Shown in pieces: positions 50,222 through 63,300 of a stretch of DNA of 64,000 nt (its first letter is position 1; each line of letters begins with the position of its first letter). The stretch comes from Membranipora membranacea (lineage: Eukaryota > Bryozoa > Gymnolaemata > Cheilostomatida > Membraniporidae). The stretch covers positions 19,588,948-19,652,947 of the forward strand of contig OU612071.1 of assembly GCA_914767715.1 (NCBI GenBank). Direction: 5' to 3'. The translations under genes were made by a program, and so were the position numbers. The notes beneath the pieces were generated by a model that saw only the letters and a list, made by a program, of their open reading frames with translations, searched no databases and was not told the DNA's origin.

Positions 50222-51596
50222 CACACCGGAGAAGCTGATTACATCTATGGAGGTACCTGGCAAGGCCAATAAAAGTAAACCCAACAAGATGATGATCACT
50301 ACCATTATCGTACTGGCAGTGTTGCTTATGATAGTAACCATCTCCCTGGGGACAGCTTTGGGTTTAACTTACAGCAAGGTGTCCAATTCAATGAAGCTTC
50401 AGACAAAAAAATACTTCACTCACAGTAAGGTTAACGATTCAATGAAGACACAGAAAGAAAGTACTTCAACCGCTAGTGAGTGTTTCAAGCAATGCAGCGC
50501 AATTTACCATTTTTCCCCCGTAAGCACTATGAAATAGTACTACTAACAAGGCCTACTTCAAGATGATCGTAAACCAGATTATCACAATTATAACATACCA
50601 AACCTGAAGAAAATCTTGCGGGAAAACAAAGAGTGCAAATGAATTGTGATTTCTCAATGTATATGAAACCCTACTCTCAATGTAAAATTTACCTGCTAAA
50701 CAGTTGGACAATTTGACAGTCTTCAGATTAGTATCTAAACCGTCAAACACACAAATTTGATGCATATTATTAAATACAAATTATCCTATCAAGTTCTGTT
50801 GTAGAACAATATATCAATATGACATATTGGAGCCAAACTGATATCCGCAAATTCCTGCAGATCACCGAATTACCAGCCCTGGAGGAGCTCACTGTTTGCT
50901 TCTGTTATGAGCCCAGCCAAAATAACCCGATAAGTATTGTCAGCAAAGAATATCATACTGAGACACTCACCAGTATTACCTCAGATGGTAAGTACTCCTA
51001 TATATGATGGAAGGTCAGTTACTTTACATCATGAATTTAATATTTTATGGGTTATTTTGAATTTCAGTCTATTATGTATTTGGAGTGTCCATAATAACAT
51101 ACTGTTCCTGTGTTCTATGGTGTGGAGCGGAGTGGAGTGGACCAATGTTCACTAACCTAGAGATTTTCTATGTCTGTATTTTATTAAACTAGCATGAATC
51201 AGCTGGAATTTAATAATGTGATATGTTGAAGTCGTAGGCTTCAGGATTTAACTAAAATACACATGATTAAACATGGGCTAAAACATTCATTCAATTGAAA
51301 AACATCAACAAGTGATCATTGGACCATATGTTTCCTGTCATAAATTAATTTTCATTCCTTGTCAATTTATAGAGAATGACAATGCATTCTTGCTCGGATT
51401 CTACATGACGGATGACACACCAATGCTTAAACTAGCCAATGAACCACATGAAAATGCTTTCACTGACAATCTTCTCTCCTTCAAGGAAAAACACAGACAC
51501 TTTTTTGTTTGGAAACGTCTACATTATTTTAAAGGTCTGATTCACTTTCACCTCAGCGCAATCAATATATGTTTACCATATCTCATCACTATCTAA
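50222..51596 (+). CDS. Probable type II membrane protein with a pentraxin/ConA-like domain start
   Basis: Exons 50222-50475 (ATG at 50247), 50805-50987 and 51373-51596 join in phase 1 at each junction. The first exon encodes a Lys-rich N-terminus, a strong membrane helix (ITTIIVLAVLLMIVTISLGT) with no signal peptide, and a Lys/Ser stalk with two similar 17-residue units (SKVSNSMKLQ and SKVNDSMKTQ). The second exon has LPALEELTVCF followed by a beta-rich stretch, and the third has DNAFLLGFYM. Together they resemble the beginning of pentraxin or concanavalin-like domains. The third exon is open to a TAA at 51594 with AATAAA at 51746. A weak donor at 51535 could instead continue the gene. An upstream exon may exist, because the frame is open to the acceptor at 50221. 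Confidence 0.6.
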
Positions 51597-51745
51597 TGTA
51601 AAACATAACTCTCCCGTAGTTGAGCATGATGCAAACTATAGCTGAAAGTGTTTATTTGGAAATCTGAAAATTGTCAATATCTTCCGTCGCTGATGTTTAG
51701 TCTTTGGTCAGAAACACTGCACACTTTATTATGTACTATTTCAAC

Positions 51746-51751
51746 AATAAA
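51746..51751 (+). terminator. Probable polyadenylation signal of the membrane-protein gene
   Basis: AATAAA lies 150 bases after the TAA at 51594-51596. It supports termination in that exon. Confidence 0.45.
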
Positions 51752-52022
51752 TGAGTCTTCGAAGATATTTAAAAGCTTTTATTGCTAGTCATCCCCTTTT
51801 AGTTTAGACATGGTATAAAAAATGATGTGAGTGTGCAATATCAAACCTAAGCCATGATCTCAATATGAAAGAGCAGATAATAGCAGAGGGCACAATAAAT
51901 AGTTGTTGGTAAAATATATGTGTTTTATTTTCAGTGGATTTATGACAAGCACTATCCTAGGAAGCTGGAGTTTAAAGACCAGGTTGCAGACAAGGGCAGT
52001 CACAATATACCTGCTGATAGCA

Positions 52023-55000
52023 CAGGGTTCTCAACTTATCGGATGAAATCCGAGTGTGCTCGGATTTTGACCCCTAATTTAAGTGCCAGGAGGATTTCCT
52101 AGAAATGCTCATTTTACTCGGATTTTGCTCATAATTTAAAAAAAGTTTGTTGTTTGTTTACATTTTGCACTCTGTCTATGTTAGATATCAGCATGCCAAC
52201 TTGTAACAAGTGATAAAATTGTTAATAATTACTTGTGTGCTAATATTATTACTTGGGCTATCATATTGAGAAACAAATAGACAAAGTGTGGCCTCTATAA
52301 TTGTTAGGCTGTGTCCATATGCTATGCAGGTAAGAAGTTGCTACTTACTATAAATTATGAGTGTGCACCTCCTACCACCATGTTTCAAACCTCAAACAGC
52401 AGAATGCAATTTCTTTGATCACAAAGTCAAGCGTGTGCAAAACAAAGTACATGTACATCATTATTTGATTCAAACATCACATGGCCACCAACAAGCCTAA
52501 AACTAAAAGGAAAGAGAAACAACATGAAACTGATGACACTCAGTGATGATAGTGATGTGGAGATGATAATGACTGATTGGGAGGTTACAGAGACTAACAG
52601 TGCAATAGAAGTAACCAACAAGAAGAGGAAGAAGAACACAACAACAACAGCCACAGGAGGAGGTAGTAGAACTGCAACTACTAGTACTACTGCTACTACT
52701 ACCTACCAGTAGTAGTAGTAGAAGCTCTAAGCCTCAGTCTGTTTAGCAAAAGGGCAAGGCCATTGGGAGTGAGCATACCTTAGCAGATCTGGAGAAGCAT
52801 GCTCCAGGGGTGTCCAAGCTGAAACCAAAGGACAGCTCTAAAGTCTCGTGCACACTATGTAAATATGATTTGGTCATATCTAGCGGTGTCAAAGACATTC
52901 TCAGACACCTGCAGACAGAGAAACACAAGGCTTCAGTGAAGGGAAATATTGGACAGCGATCACTCCTCACTATGGGAATATCGACGAGCACCATGCCTGA
53001 TCAGATGGTTAGGTTCCAGGAAGGTGTACTGCAGAGTGAAATGTTGCTGTCTCAGTACATTGCAAAGTCCAACTCAAGTTTCCATTCCAGCACTGAGCTG
53101 GTAAAGTAAGTAAGCTTGTATTCTCTGACCATCTTTGCATCTATGTGCCGCTCACCACCATTTGTCAGCGCAATAACACAACAGCTGTTCCACAACCGTC
53201 ATGCTTGTCACAGAAGACACAACCCGCATTGATATCTAAACATTGTCGTTGTCATTATTTGCAGGTTACTCAAACGCATCGCTCCGGATAGTAAGATTGT
53301 CCAAGCACTGACGTGTGCTGCCACCAAATGCACACAGGTAGCGAAGACCATAGGGGGTCACTACGTTGACGAGGTAATGGCACACCTTCAAGCACACCCA
53401 TTCTCCCTCATGATTGACGAGAGTAACTTCCATCAAGACTAGGTGCTGGGTATCATGGCCAGATATTATGATGTGAAACTGTCTAGAAGCAGAACTGTGT
53501 TTGTGACGCTATTGGAGTGCCTTGCTGGAACTGCTGCGCACATCTTCAATCTACTGGACACAATTGTCAGGTATTTTCCCACTGTGATCACTTAGTAATG
53601 TGTGTCAGTGTAATCACAGGGCTTTTAAAATTTGGTTAGAAGTAGGCCTGTATACCATAAAGCTATTACTAATAGCTTTATGCTGTATACTGTTTCTCTT
53701 GGCCTTATTTTTTATTGCTTTGTTAGCATGCTGTATTTGGATGTTTGTGGTAAGAGCTGTAGTTGGTTGTTGATAGACTGACATGCCAAAGGTAGCATTG
53801 TCCTTGTGTGCACCTATGGCACTGTACCAAGGGTCATCACACGCGTGGCTGCTCATCCCATAGTAAAGTTGATTGACTGTCATGACAAACCAATCGAAAC
53901 CTAGGCAGTCCATCAGTGCAGTAAAACATACCAATATACATGTACTTTGATAAATTCTTGGCAGCCTTGTGACTGGTCAGCCCCAAAGCAATAGAGATAA
54001 AGATTTCGGTCAGCCTGGGCTAGAATTAAAAAAATAAAATAAAATCATTTTGCAGCCCTAGTTAGAGGTGATGTTGGGGATAAATCTAGACATTAATTCA
54101 TTGCACACTTGCTTTTTTTTGGTTTTATAGTGAGAATAATATTCCTTGGGGGAATGTGATGTCATTTGAGAGTGACAACTGCAACGTTATGAAGGGGAAA
54201 CACAAAGGTGTCATAGCGCTCATACGGAAGAAGAATGCGAGTGTGATGGATCTAGGGTTTATCTGCCATCTAACTAATCTCTGCAATGTGGCAGCGATGA
54301 AGAGCCTGCCGATGAGCGTAGATGACCTTCTGGTGGATATATTCTACCACTTTGATAAAAGGTGCATTAGAGTGCAGACAATGTTTATTGCACCCAATTA
54401 TAATACAGAGTTTAGTCAGTAACTGTATGTTTCAATCATAGATTATGCTAACATCTTTGAACAGAGTTACCCACTCCTACAAAGAGAGCAGATAACTCTC
54501 AATATTGTACCCAACTCAGTAGCCTACCTGTCACAGTAATCGCAGTCAAAATCTACCAACCTAGCCAACCTAGCTAGTAATTGATCGCTCACAATGCTTT
54601 TGTTGCAGCTCGAGGAGAGTGGAGGAGTTTAAAACCTACTTCTCGTTCCATGAAGATCTTGAGTACTCGGCGATCATCAAGCATTGCCCAACACGATGGC
54701 TCTCCATGAGGCCATGCATCACACGGCTCATCAACCACTACCAGCCGTTTTTGGGCTACTTCCGTGATCACCCAGATCGGAACAAGGGAAAGGTGAAGGC
54801 TATCCTGGAAACCCTGTCAGATGTACAGACTCTGCCTATTCTCCTCTTTCTTGAAGATGTGCTGCCGGCCGTTGACGCATACAACAAAGTGTTTCAGGTA
54901 TGGCCAATTCAATTTACTTGTTCAATGATTTGACAAAGCTGCAGCGTTCTCCTCGGTGTGGGGGGATTTGGTACTTTCCCCAACACAGCCATTAATATTA

Positions 55001-56550
55001 TTGTGACAATCTGACCAAAAATGGAGAAATTAAAACATCTGACCCGTACCCGCCTCAATAGTTTATGCGAACGAAGTTTTTTTATCTCACACTCACGTTG
55101 TTATTTCTGTTATTGTTTCACAGAGTGAGAAGCACATAATCGATTGTGCACACAGCACAATAGAGAGCCTCATGCGCAAACTACTTGGCAGAGTCATGGC
55201 GCCGGAAGACGTGATCCAGGTGTTAGAGACTAAGGTCATGGACGAATGACAGGGAAATTGGTGAGAAGTGTAGAATTGCCATAGCGGGCCTCGGAGACGA
55301 TCAATCTCCAGACACCATCGCTGCTATTATCCAGTCCTGCACAGACTGGCTACAGAAGTTTGTGGAGAAGATTATCAAGACTCTCCCATTCAAGCAGATG
55401 CTGTTGTTCTCACATCTCTACCCTCCAACTCTGTCAAAGACATCAGTGTCTGACTGTGAGTCGACTTCTTACTGTTCGATTACTGTTATTGTGTATTAAA
55501 ATTTTGGGCATTATTAGGTCTGCGGAGCAAAAGTTTTAGGTGGGCGGTAGTCTTTACAACCTTCAAATACGATAGTTAGGATGTATCACTTAGGTTTGCT
55601 TTATTACCATTCCTTTGAGGCAAATTAACTAATGTAAATGACTCTCTCTCACTTTCAGTCATGCAACTGCTAGAATATGTCGCCGGAGATGTTATAATAG
55701 AGACGCTCGATGCAGCACAGCTGAAGGATGAAGTGAGAGTGCTAATCTGCACGCGGTATCGAGATGAGGAAACACAACTCCCAACAGATGAGTTCTTTGC
55801 TATCGCATGCACAGATAAACCCCTCCTTACTAGCCTACTCCCATACCTCCTCTCAACACCCAATTCTAACAGTGCCACTGAACGCCTGTTCAGTCTGCTC
55901 AAAGCAGTCCACACTGAGGCACGGAATCGCCTGAATTTGGACAGTATTAACTCGATACTCTCTATCAAAGTGAACAAACTGTCGCCAATTCACGAAGCAG
56001 ATCTGCCCAAGTCTGTAATCAAAAGATGCAAGCAGTCGACCAAAGCCTACAATGACGCACACAAATCACAGTAGTGAACATCCTACCTACTTCTTGCTAC
56101 ATTGGACGATCACAGTGCAGGGGTTAAATTTATTCAGTTGCATAATATTACTCGTCTAGTCGCTTTCACTTCTTTCGTTTCTTTGCTATCAAAATAACCA
56201 CTTAATTAAATTATTTAGGTCTACCTCAATAAAAAGCAGCTAATCTATGAAAACCACAATGCATTGAAACCCCCCTCAAATCGGCTTGTTTTTGCCCCAA
56301 AACAACTGTATTTGCTCTGGCGGCATTGGCATTAGGATTTAATTTTGTACTAAAATTTGAAGAAAATATTTGTAAAATTGCCCTAAAACATAGCATTTAC
56401 ACAGCTTATTTTACAAAATTTTTTGTGGGGGGCACTCCGTCCTCCCAGACCCTTCCCGCCGGCGCTACGCGCTGATAACGCGCCTACGGCGCGTGACGAG
56501 CCGCGGAAAACACTACTCGGATTTCGCTTAAAGCTTGGTTGAGAACGCTG
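52023..56550 (+). mobile_element. hAT-superfamily DNA transposon, near full length, decayed
   Basis: The left end cagggttctcaac and the complement of the right end, cagcgttctcaac, are terminal inverted repeats. Both ends then carry gaaatccgag (52042-52051 on the left) close inside, which fixes the borders. A CAG start is typical of hAT elements. The flanking 8-mers, tgatagca and agatacct, agree at five of eight positions, so the target duplication is diverged or uncertain. The interior holds the transposase remnant 52524-56074. A GC-rich palindromic patch near 56455-56510 (cgcgcctacggcgcg) lies close to the right end, where hAT elements often have subterminal binding motifs. Confidence 0.88.
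52524..56074 (+). pseudogene. hAT-type transposase with introns, inactivated
   Basis: Exon-like blocks with matching phases: about 52524-53105, 53265-53570, 54131-54361, 54609-54897, 55124-55455 and 55659-56074. The first ends in a BED-like zinc finger (CTLCKYD...HLQTEKH). The second has PFSLMIDES, the typical first catalytic Asp region. The third has SFESDNCNVMKGKH, then DLGFICHLTNLC and VDDLLVDIFYHFDK. The fourth has KHCPTRWLS, and the last has a hAT C-terminal dimerisation-like region (NSATERLFSLLKAVHTEARN). Inactivating changes: a frameshift and TAG near 52690-52743, a TAG at about 53440 just after the catalytic region, and a frameshift with TGA at about 55245. The closest type is the ZBED/ZMYM-like long hAT transposases. 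Confidence 0.88.
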
Positions 56551-59500
56551 AGATACCTAGCAGGTAAATAACATCTCAAGCAGTTAATATAACTCACACA
56601 CAGTGAATTAAAACGCTATCATTACCAATGGTTAACATATATATTTTTTTCTTTCAATTATTTCAAATTATTCTCCAGCTAGGCACACCAACTATTGACC
56701 AAATTTTTCCAGCCACTTACTTTTGAAGGCGACTTTTTTGAATTATTGACAAACTATGGAAAACATACCAAACATACTATACCAAAATCTTATTCCGCTC
56801 ATACTGTGCAGGTCACTCAAAATCCATTGAGCAATGCTCATATACGTTTGAAAATTCAATTTAATAACCTACAAATTCGGATTAAGTCTCAATTCGATTT
56901 CCTTTCAAAATTTAATGCCAAAGGGAAAAAAAATCTTTCGCAATGCTCAGCCCTAATCTTGAGGAAAAATCGCATTTAATTCACTGAACATAAATTTACT
57001 TATAATAGCCTGAGATACTATCAGCTACTTCCCTGGCTTACAATGCAAATGTCCTTAATGATGCGTTGCAAATTTTTTGGTTATAGCACATTTAAAAAAT
57101 GGCTGGGTATATCATGGGAGTTTTCAGAATTGTGATTCAACGATCATAGTACAAAGTAATTGCCCATCAAGTGCTATTGCTTTCATATGTCTTTGAAGTT
57201 ATCAAACCTATCCCAACAATAGAACCAGGAAACAATTGTATCAGTTAGGACGATTGTTCTAAAACAAGCATTTTGTGAGTGCAAATGTCCTAATAATATT
57301 CTAATCATGGGAATATTTTATTTTTAAACTGTTTATTTGGGGTTTCTAACGGGGAGTAAATGAAATGAATAATTGGATAATTTACTAAGCAAATGACACA
57401 CTATGATCAACTTATTATTGTATGACAATCACTTCAGAAAATCCAAAACTATCATGGATGGAAATTGTGTTTTAAGTCTTTAATCCAATAATCCCTTGCG
57501 CTGTTCACTAAATCGTCCCCACACATAAACCTTATTTTCCTTGCTTTCTCATCACTTAATTTCCTTGTCAAGCCAATTTGTTTTGCACCTTGAAAGTCTG
57601 CTGGCTACGTCCCATCTCAAGACCGAGAAAACAGTATCTATTATTTCCCGATGATATTATCGTAGGTCTTTGGTTGATGTGTATTTAACTTTCTGGTAGT
57701 TGCGCATTTCACCCCATTCTTTATAATTGGATAATCCTCTGATCTCATAATGGGGGCAAAAATTTCAATTCCACATGGTTTGATGAGTTTCAGTTTTCTG
57801 GCAGCTGACCACCAATGATGCTGCGCAGGTTATCCGCATTTGTCATTGAGCTATGACCAGGCTCATGGATGCGCTGTGTGATGGTCAGTATTGCAGGAGT
57901 TCGCTGTGCTAAAAGCTGCAAAGCGTAGCTCATGTAACACATTGGATTTTGTGGTACCAAGGAGTTAAATGTCTATGGAGTGCCATCTGTAAAATGATTG
58001 GTCAAAGAATGGATGGGTACATCTTTACTATGTGGACTTTAATGTTTGCATGGTGGATTATCATTTTTGCCATGTCAACTTTCATGTCTATATTGGAATA
58101 ATGGTGCTTACCTGGTGGATTTTGATGTTCAGTATGCCAACTTTCATGTTTGTTAGGTAGACTTTCATAATTTTTTAATTTCTATTAGCAAAGATCAAAA
58201 AATGGTCACTCAATCAGTACTCCATAACACCACTTGAAGAATAAAATTTAGGTTTTGTAACATATATATAATCGATTATGTAACTGTGTTTTCGGTGACT
58301 CGGGTTGGGGCAACAATCAATTGGTGTAAAGAAAATTGTTAAAAAACGTTACTATTCCACCTACTTTTGGTGTTCCTATCAAGCAAATTAATATTGATGT
58401 CCCCAAATATTGTGATATAATCTGTGTGACCCAAACACTGTTCATGTAATCACAGAATAAGTCATTCCAGGGAACTGTATGGTTGGGTGGATTGTATAAC
58501 AGAAAAACTATAAAGGGTTTACGGAAATAAGGTTTGATTAGAAGTGTGACACTAATCAATTAAAGCTGATATTAAAGTGGCATGGCTGTCAGTCAGGTGT
58601 GAAGCACTTATATTAACAGATCGGCTGACTCATACACCTGCCTCCGGCGTTATGTTGCGCTTTTCCATTTCTGACGAGAACAAATCATCCGGTTAGTGTC
58701 ATCATGTAGATGTTGGCAATTTATAGTGGTGTGTTACCATCACCCGCTGGACCTGACGCTGAACCGACACATGCTATAACTCATGCTCACAATGATGAGA
58801 CAACATGGTATAGAGAAAATCTAACATGGCAGTCCGCTGAATGAGATCTCGCTGGCAAACTGAAGGTGACCTTCCTCATTCGCTCTAAGTCTAAAAGCTA
58901 ACAGCGAATACGCTCTCTCCATAATGTGAGTCACCGACTTAAACCTTTGAATCTCTTCAGTTAAATTTTACAATATTAATTTTTTTTAATTTCTTACCCA
59001 TCTCCTAAAGTTAAAAATGTGTCATGAGAGCATGAGGAAATAGCTGGGCTTTTAATGAAAATCTATCAATTGAACAAGAATTTAAAGATTTTATAGAAGG
59101 CGCTCATAATTGGGAATTTAAGCATTATCAACTCATTCTTTGTAACCATCTCAAATGACAAAACTAACAATTCAATGTATCTCCATATCATGAATCTGTG
59201 GAAGTTTTACGATTGTGAGAAATGATTAAACGATTAATTATTTATTGTTAAAATAAAGTTGTGGGTAAAGAAATCTTTATCCGATAATTTCCGATAATGT
59301 AAAATTTCCACGAAATTTGCTCTTGATATGATTCTAAAGTGGATTGTCGGTTGGGTGTCAATGGAGTTGGCCTCGGACCTTAAGATACTAGCGACATATT
59401 CTATTGCTCGATGACGATGGCGAAGGCTCATCTCATACCTTTACTGGCCTAGTAATCTATGCAATTCCTTAGTAAGATTTTCACAAATTAGATCTTAATA

Positions 59501-60371
59501 TAATGCCTAATCCTTGGCCTTAAATCTCGGACGATAATGGTTTGGGCTTTAATATAGTACAATTAAAAAAACTTTCCATCACAATGAGATTAATGTTTAC
59601 AACCTCTGTTTTTATATTTTTCCGATTTTGATTCGCTCTGCTTGCATTTGGAGCCTTGATACACCAAACATGAAGTAGACTGTTATATGTATATAAGTAG
59701 TGATGGCAATTTAATCTGTCATGTCAACTCTTACGCCCATTTATAGTCTTGGTGTAAGAAATGTTTTCAAGAAATTGAGTTTACGGTATCAGTTTGGGTC
59801 TGTGGACTGTATCCTTATGTGGCACTAAGGCCCTTGAGGTCGAATGCTCTTCCTGACACAACCGTGATTCGCAGGAATCAAATACGAGTCCTACCATACC
59901 CATTCTACCACTCCTGTTGCGATAACTTTTTGTCTTAAAAGTATTTTTTGTGTAAAAATGTATACTAAACTCAGCAAATTAAACAAAATTGAGCAATCCA
60001 TTGTATCAAACAACTTATATCGTAATGATTGTCTTTTCTGCTGTGGATATGCAAGAGTCTAAGGTCCTTTCTCTCCCTATCTTATTATACTGAAGCCACC
60101 TGGCTATTAGACCAGGATGTTCCTTTACATTTAGAAACAAAGCGGGTAACAATCAGAAATGAAGAGATAATGTAAATTAGTTTGGGAGTCATTATAATTA
60201 GACTGTAAAATCATATTGATAAATTATTGCAGTTCAAGAAATTTTTAACCACTTATACAGGTAAGGAGAAGTAACTTTGTGAAGATCTATGATAGCACTT
60301 TTCGTTATGACAATACAGGAAATTAATGATTGTAGCAAAGTCTCCATTTTTTTATCTGTCAAGCTTATAAT
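56551..60371. other. Intergenic stretch between the hAT element and the second NRF-6-like gene
   Basis: AT-rich, with small open frames (for example 56695-56979) that show no domain and no flanking splice support. A possible SINE remnant lies at 59800-59935. The 3' UTR of the minus-strand gene should extend into the right edge, but no clear AATAAA on the minus strand was found. Confidence 0.45.
59800..59935 (-). mobile_element. Possible SINE remnant
   Basis: On the minus strand gactcgtatttgattcc is followed by cggttgtgtcaggaagagca and ttcgacc. This resembles the common invertebrate and fish SINE arrangement of a tRNA-like B-box region followed by a TCAGGAAGGGCATCC-type motif. It is decayed and has no visible target duplication. 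Confidence 0.35.
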
Positions 60372-63300
60372 TCAAACCTCTTCTGATGTAATTGAATAAC
60401 CCTCTGAGTCATTGGAACCATCACCATCAAACTTAATGCGCAGATCTGAATCAGTCTCTTGTTGATTATAGTCGCTCTGGTTCTGTGAAGGTAGACTTTC
60501 CTTTTCAGGTTTGGTTTCTACTGGCCTGCCTGATCTTGATCTGATGATCATGTTGTTTAGATGGGAATATGGAAGCTCAAACACCAATGAGAAAGGAAAG
60601 GCAATAAGGAAGGAGAGGGTAGTGAACAGTACTAACTCCATGGCCTACAATTAAAAAGTATTATAATAGCTGTGAAAAGCATATATAGTATTGTATAGAG
60701 TTTACTCAAATCCAAACGATCAGCTTGAAGCAATACTGTCCTATCTGTGAAGATTGATTCTAAGGCCAGTGATTGCATCTGTATTATTATCAGCTTTTTT
60801 TCCTGATCAATATCAACTTTTAGACTTATAGGCTACTCAACTGCTCAATGTTTTCACTGCTCTACTAAAAAGCTTATCTCCCTTTTCATTACTTGGGGAT
60901 AGGAAAGTTTCGATCTATATGTTTTGATGTTTTGCTGTGTTTTTTCAGTGTTTTACTTTACAATCCCTTTGCATAAATATATCACTGATAATGCTTTGTG
61001 ATACTATTAAAAGGGCGGTTATGGGCTCACCTCTTTTGGGAAAGTGTAGATAGCATAAGATCTAGCTCCATGCTGCATCAGGAAAATCAGAGGGATATTC
61101 ACAAGGTATGCACAGTAGCTTAACCTACTCAGTGGAACAAAACCTCTCCAAGATAGAAATTCATTCACCCAACCTGTAACGGGAGGAACGATATGTTCAA
61201 ATATATATATACACACACATTTGTGCAATAAAGTGTCATATATTATATATCCCACTATTGTACCCATGGAAACCCTGGACAATGAGTCATTCATATATAT
61301 ATATATATATAGTGGCTATCAGTGTGTAGGGCACATCTTTGCATTGGAGTTGTCCGACCATGTCGGGCTATTTTATCTACCATTAATTACTATTGGGTTA
61401 AGGATAGGGTTGGGTTAAGAGGATTTAAGACATGATGTTTTGTGGGTCATATAAAATGACTCCTTATTTTTGAGTGACACTTAGTTGGGGCCAAATACAC
61501 ACAGATGACACTTAAAAGCACAGATTTGAATCTATATATATATATATATATATAAACATAAATTGTGTATATATATATATATATCAGTCTCGAAACCTTT
61601 CGATATCAGATGAATTATTATTGCAGCACATACTATATAGTATGTGCTGCAATATTATGTTTCAAATAATAATTCATCTATTCTGATATCGAAAGGTTTC
61701 GAGACTGAAATTATTATGGATAGTCCTTTTTAATGCAAATATCTTTTGGAGCAGGATTAATTTATCACCCTTAAGCATCAATTCTTGTCCGCTGTGGTGT
61801 ATAATACAAACATGAAATAGCGGGGGAGGGTGTCTCTTTCACAAAGTGCTCTATATATGTATGTTTGATCTATTATCAAATTCCGTTCAAGTAAATATTT
61901 GTGCATTCTAACCTCCTTGTCCTAAAGCACAAGACATGATGACATACGCCAGAGCAACAGCCCATCCACATCTTGCCAACGCATTATAAATAACCGATTC
62001 ACCGAGGTAGACAATATGATAGCCCATATCAGCAGCGTAAGGTCCATATACAACTGATAGGCAGATGGTGGCAGCTAACCCCCAACCAGATATGTTCATT
62101 ATCTACAAAAAAGTCATTTTCAGATGTCATGAGTTTCCTCTAAAATTCACATAACGGTTAATATGCATTTATCATACATGCTAGGTAAATGGGTCATACA
62201 TCTAAAAGTAAGCATGATTTTATTAGATAAAAAACATCGTCCTGAATTTTTTTTTTTACAATGCAGATGATAATAGGAGCGGTCTGATGATTCAGAGCGA
62301 TGACTTGTGATCATATTAACCAGATTAGAATCCTGACGCTGGATGCCATTTCTGTTTGGTAAGCCATTCATCCGCATCATCATTCAGCCAGGACAACAAA
62401 TACAGGAGGTCTACTAGCAAGCAGTATAAATATCCCCCTCTGCCTCTTCAAAAAAGAGTAGCTGGCCTGAGCTTAAGGATATGGTCAAAATAAGAAAATA
62501 ACGTTGGTAATTCAAAGTAAATGCAATAAGTTAGTTTGACACTTACTGCGGGTATATGGTAATTCTTGCGTTTCAGAGTAAATAACATGCAGCCTGTTAG
62601 TAGACCTACACCATACGTCTGATATCTCGTCCATGGTACAGAAAATTCGTTGAGATCAGTCTCTGCCTGTGATTGTGATAGATGTACACCAGTGCTGTAA
62701 TCAGGCGATGTTATATACAAGTTACAAAATAACAAATAACCTACCATAAAAATAGTACATAGGGATCATAACACTCCGATTGTTAATGCTATTTGCTCAA
62801 CACAGATAAAGCTCTCTCAATTTCCGTGATATAAGAAAATGTCATGGGTTAACTATATAAGTCTGATTTTCAGACAGCTAAAGCACCATCAAGATTTTTG
62901 CAGCTCTTTGTTCAAGGTTGGTCTTGCTTGTGATAATTTATTAGAATAACAAGAGTTTCAAACTTGAAGCATGAGAAAAGCAGCACAGACAGAATTCCGT
63001 ATAAGGAGGTTTTTTCCAAAATCAAATGAGTATTGCAAACCTACCTCATAGTCACCATACTTGGTAATCTGACTCTTAACACTAAAAATGGTTACTGTTA
63101 ATACCAGGGACTCGATAAAATGATAGCGCATAAGGTCTAGCATCAGTGCAAGCAAACTTGAGTAATTTAAACTTACAAATATGATAACTTTATTAAGTTA
63201 TATGGTATGTATGTAGTTTACGCAAATTTTTCAAACATGATGTGCACTGTGGTACTTACTAATTGACATGCGAGTGAGAGATTGACGCAGTGAAATCAGA

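Noticed and set aside
51934-52020. Fourth exon of the membrane-protein gene running into the hAT element
   Set aside because: An acceptor-like ttttcag is present, but the preceding donor (gtctga) is weak and its phase does not match the sensible reading frame. A stop and AATAAA in the third exon explain the end of the gene better.
54589-55977. Minus-strand open frames of up to 133 codons inside the hAT element
   Set aside because: They are antisense shadows of the transposase exons.
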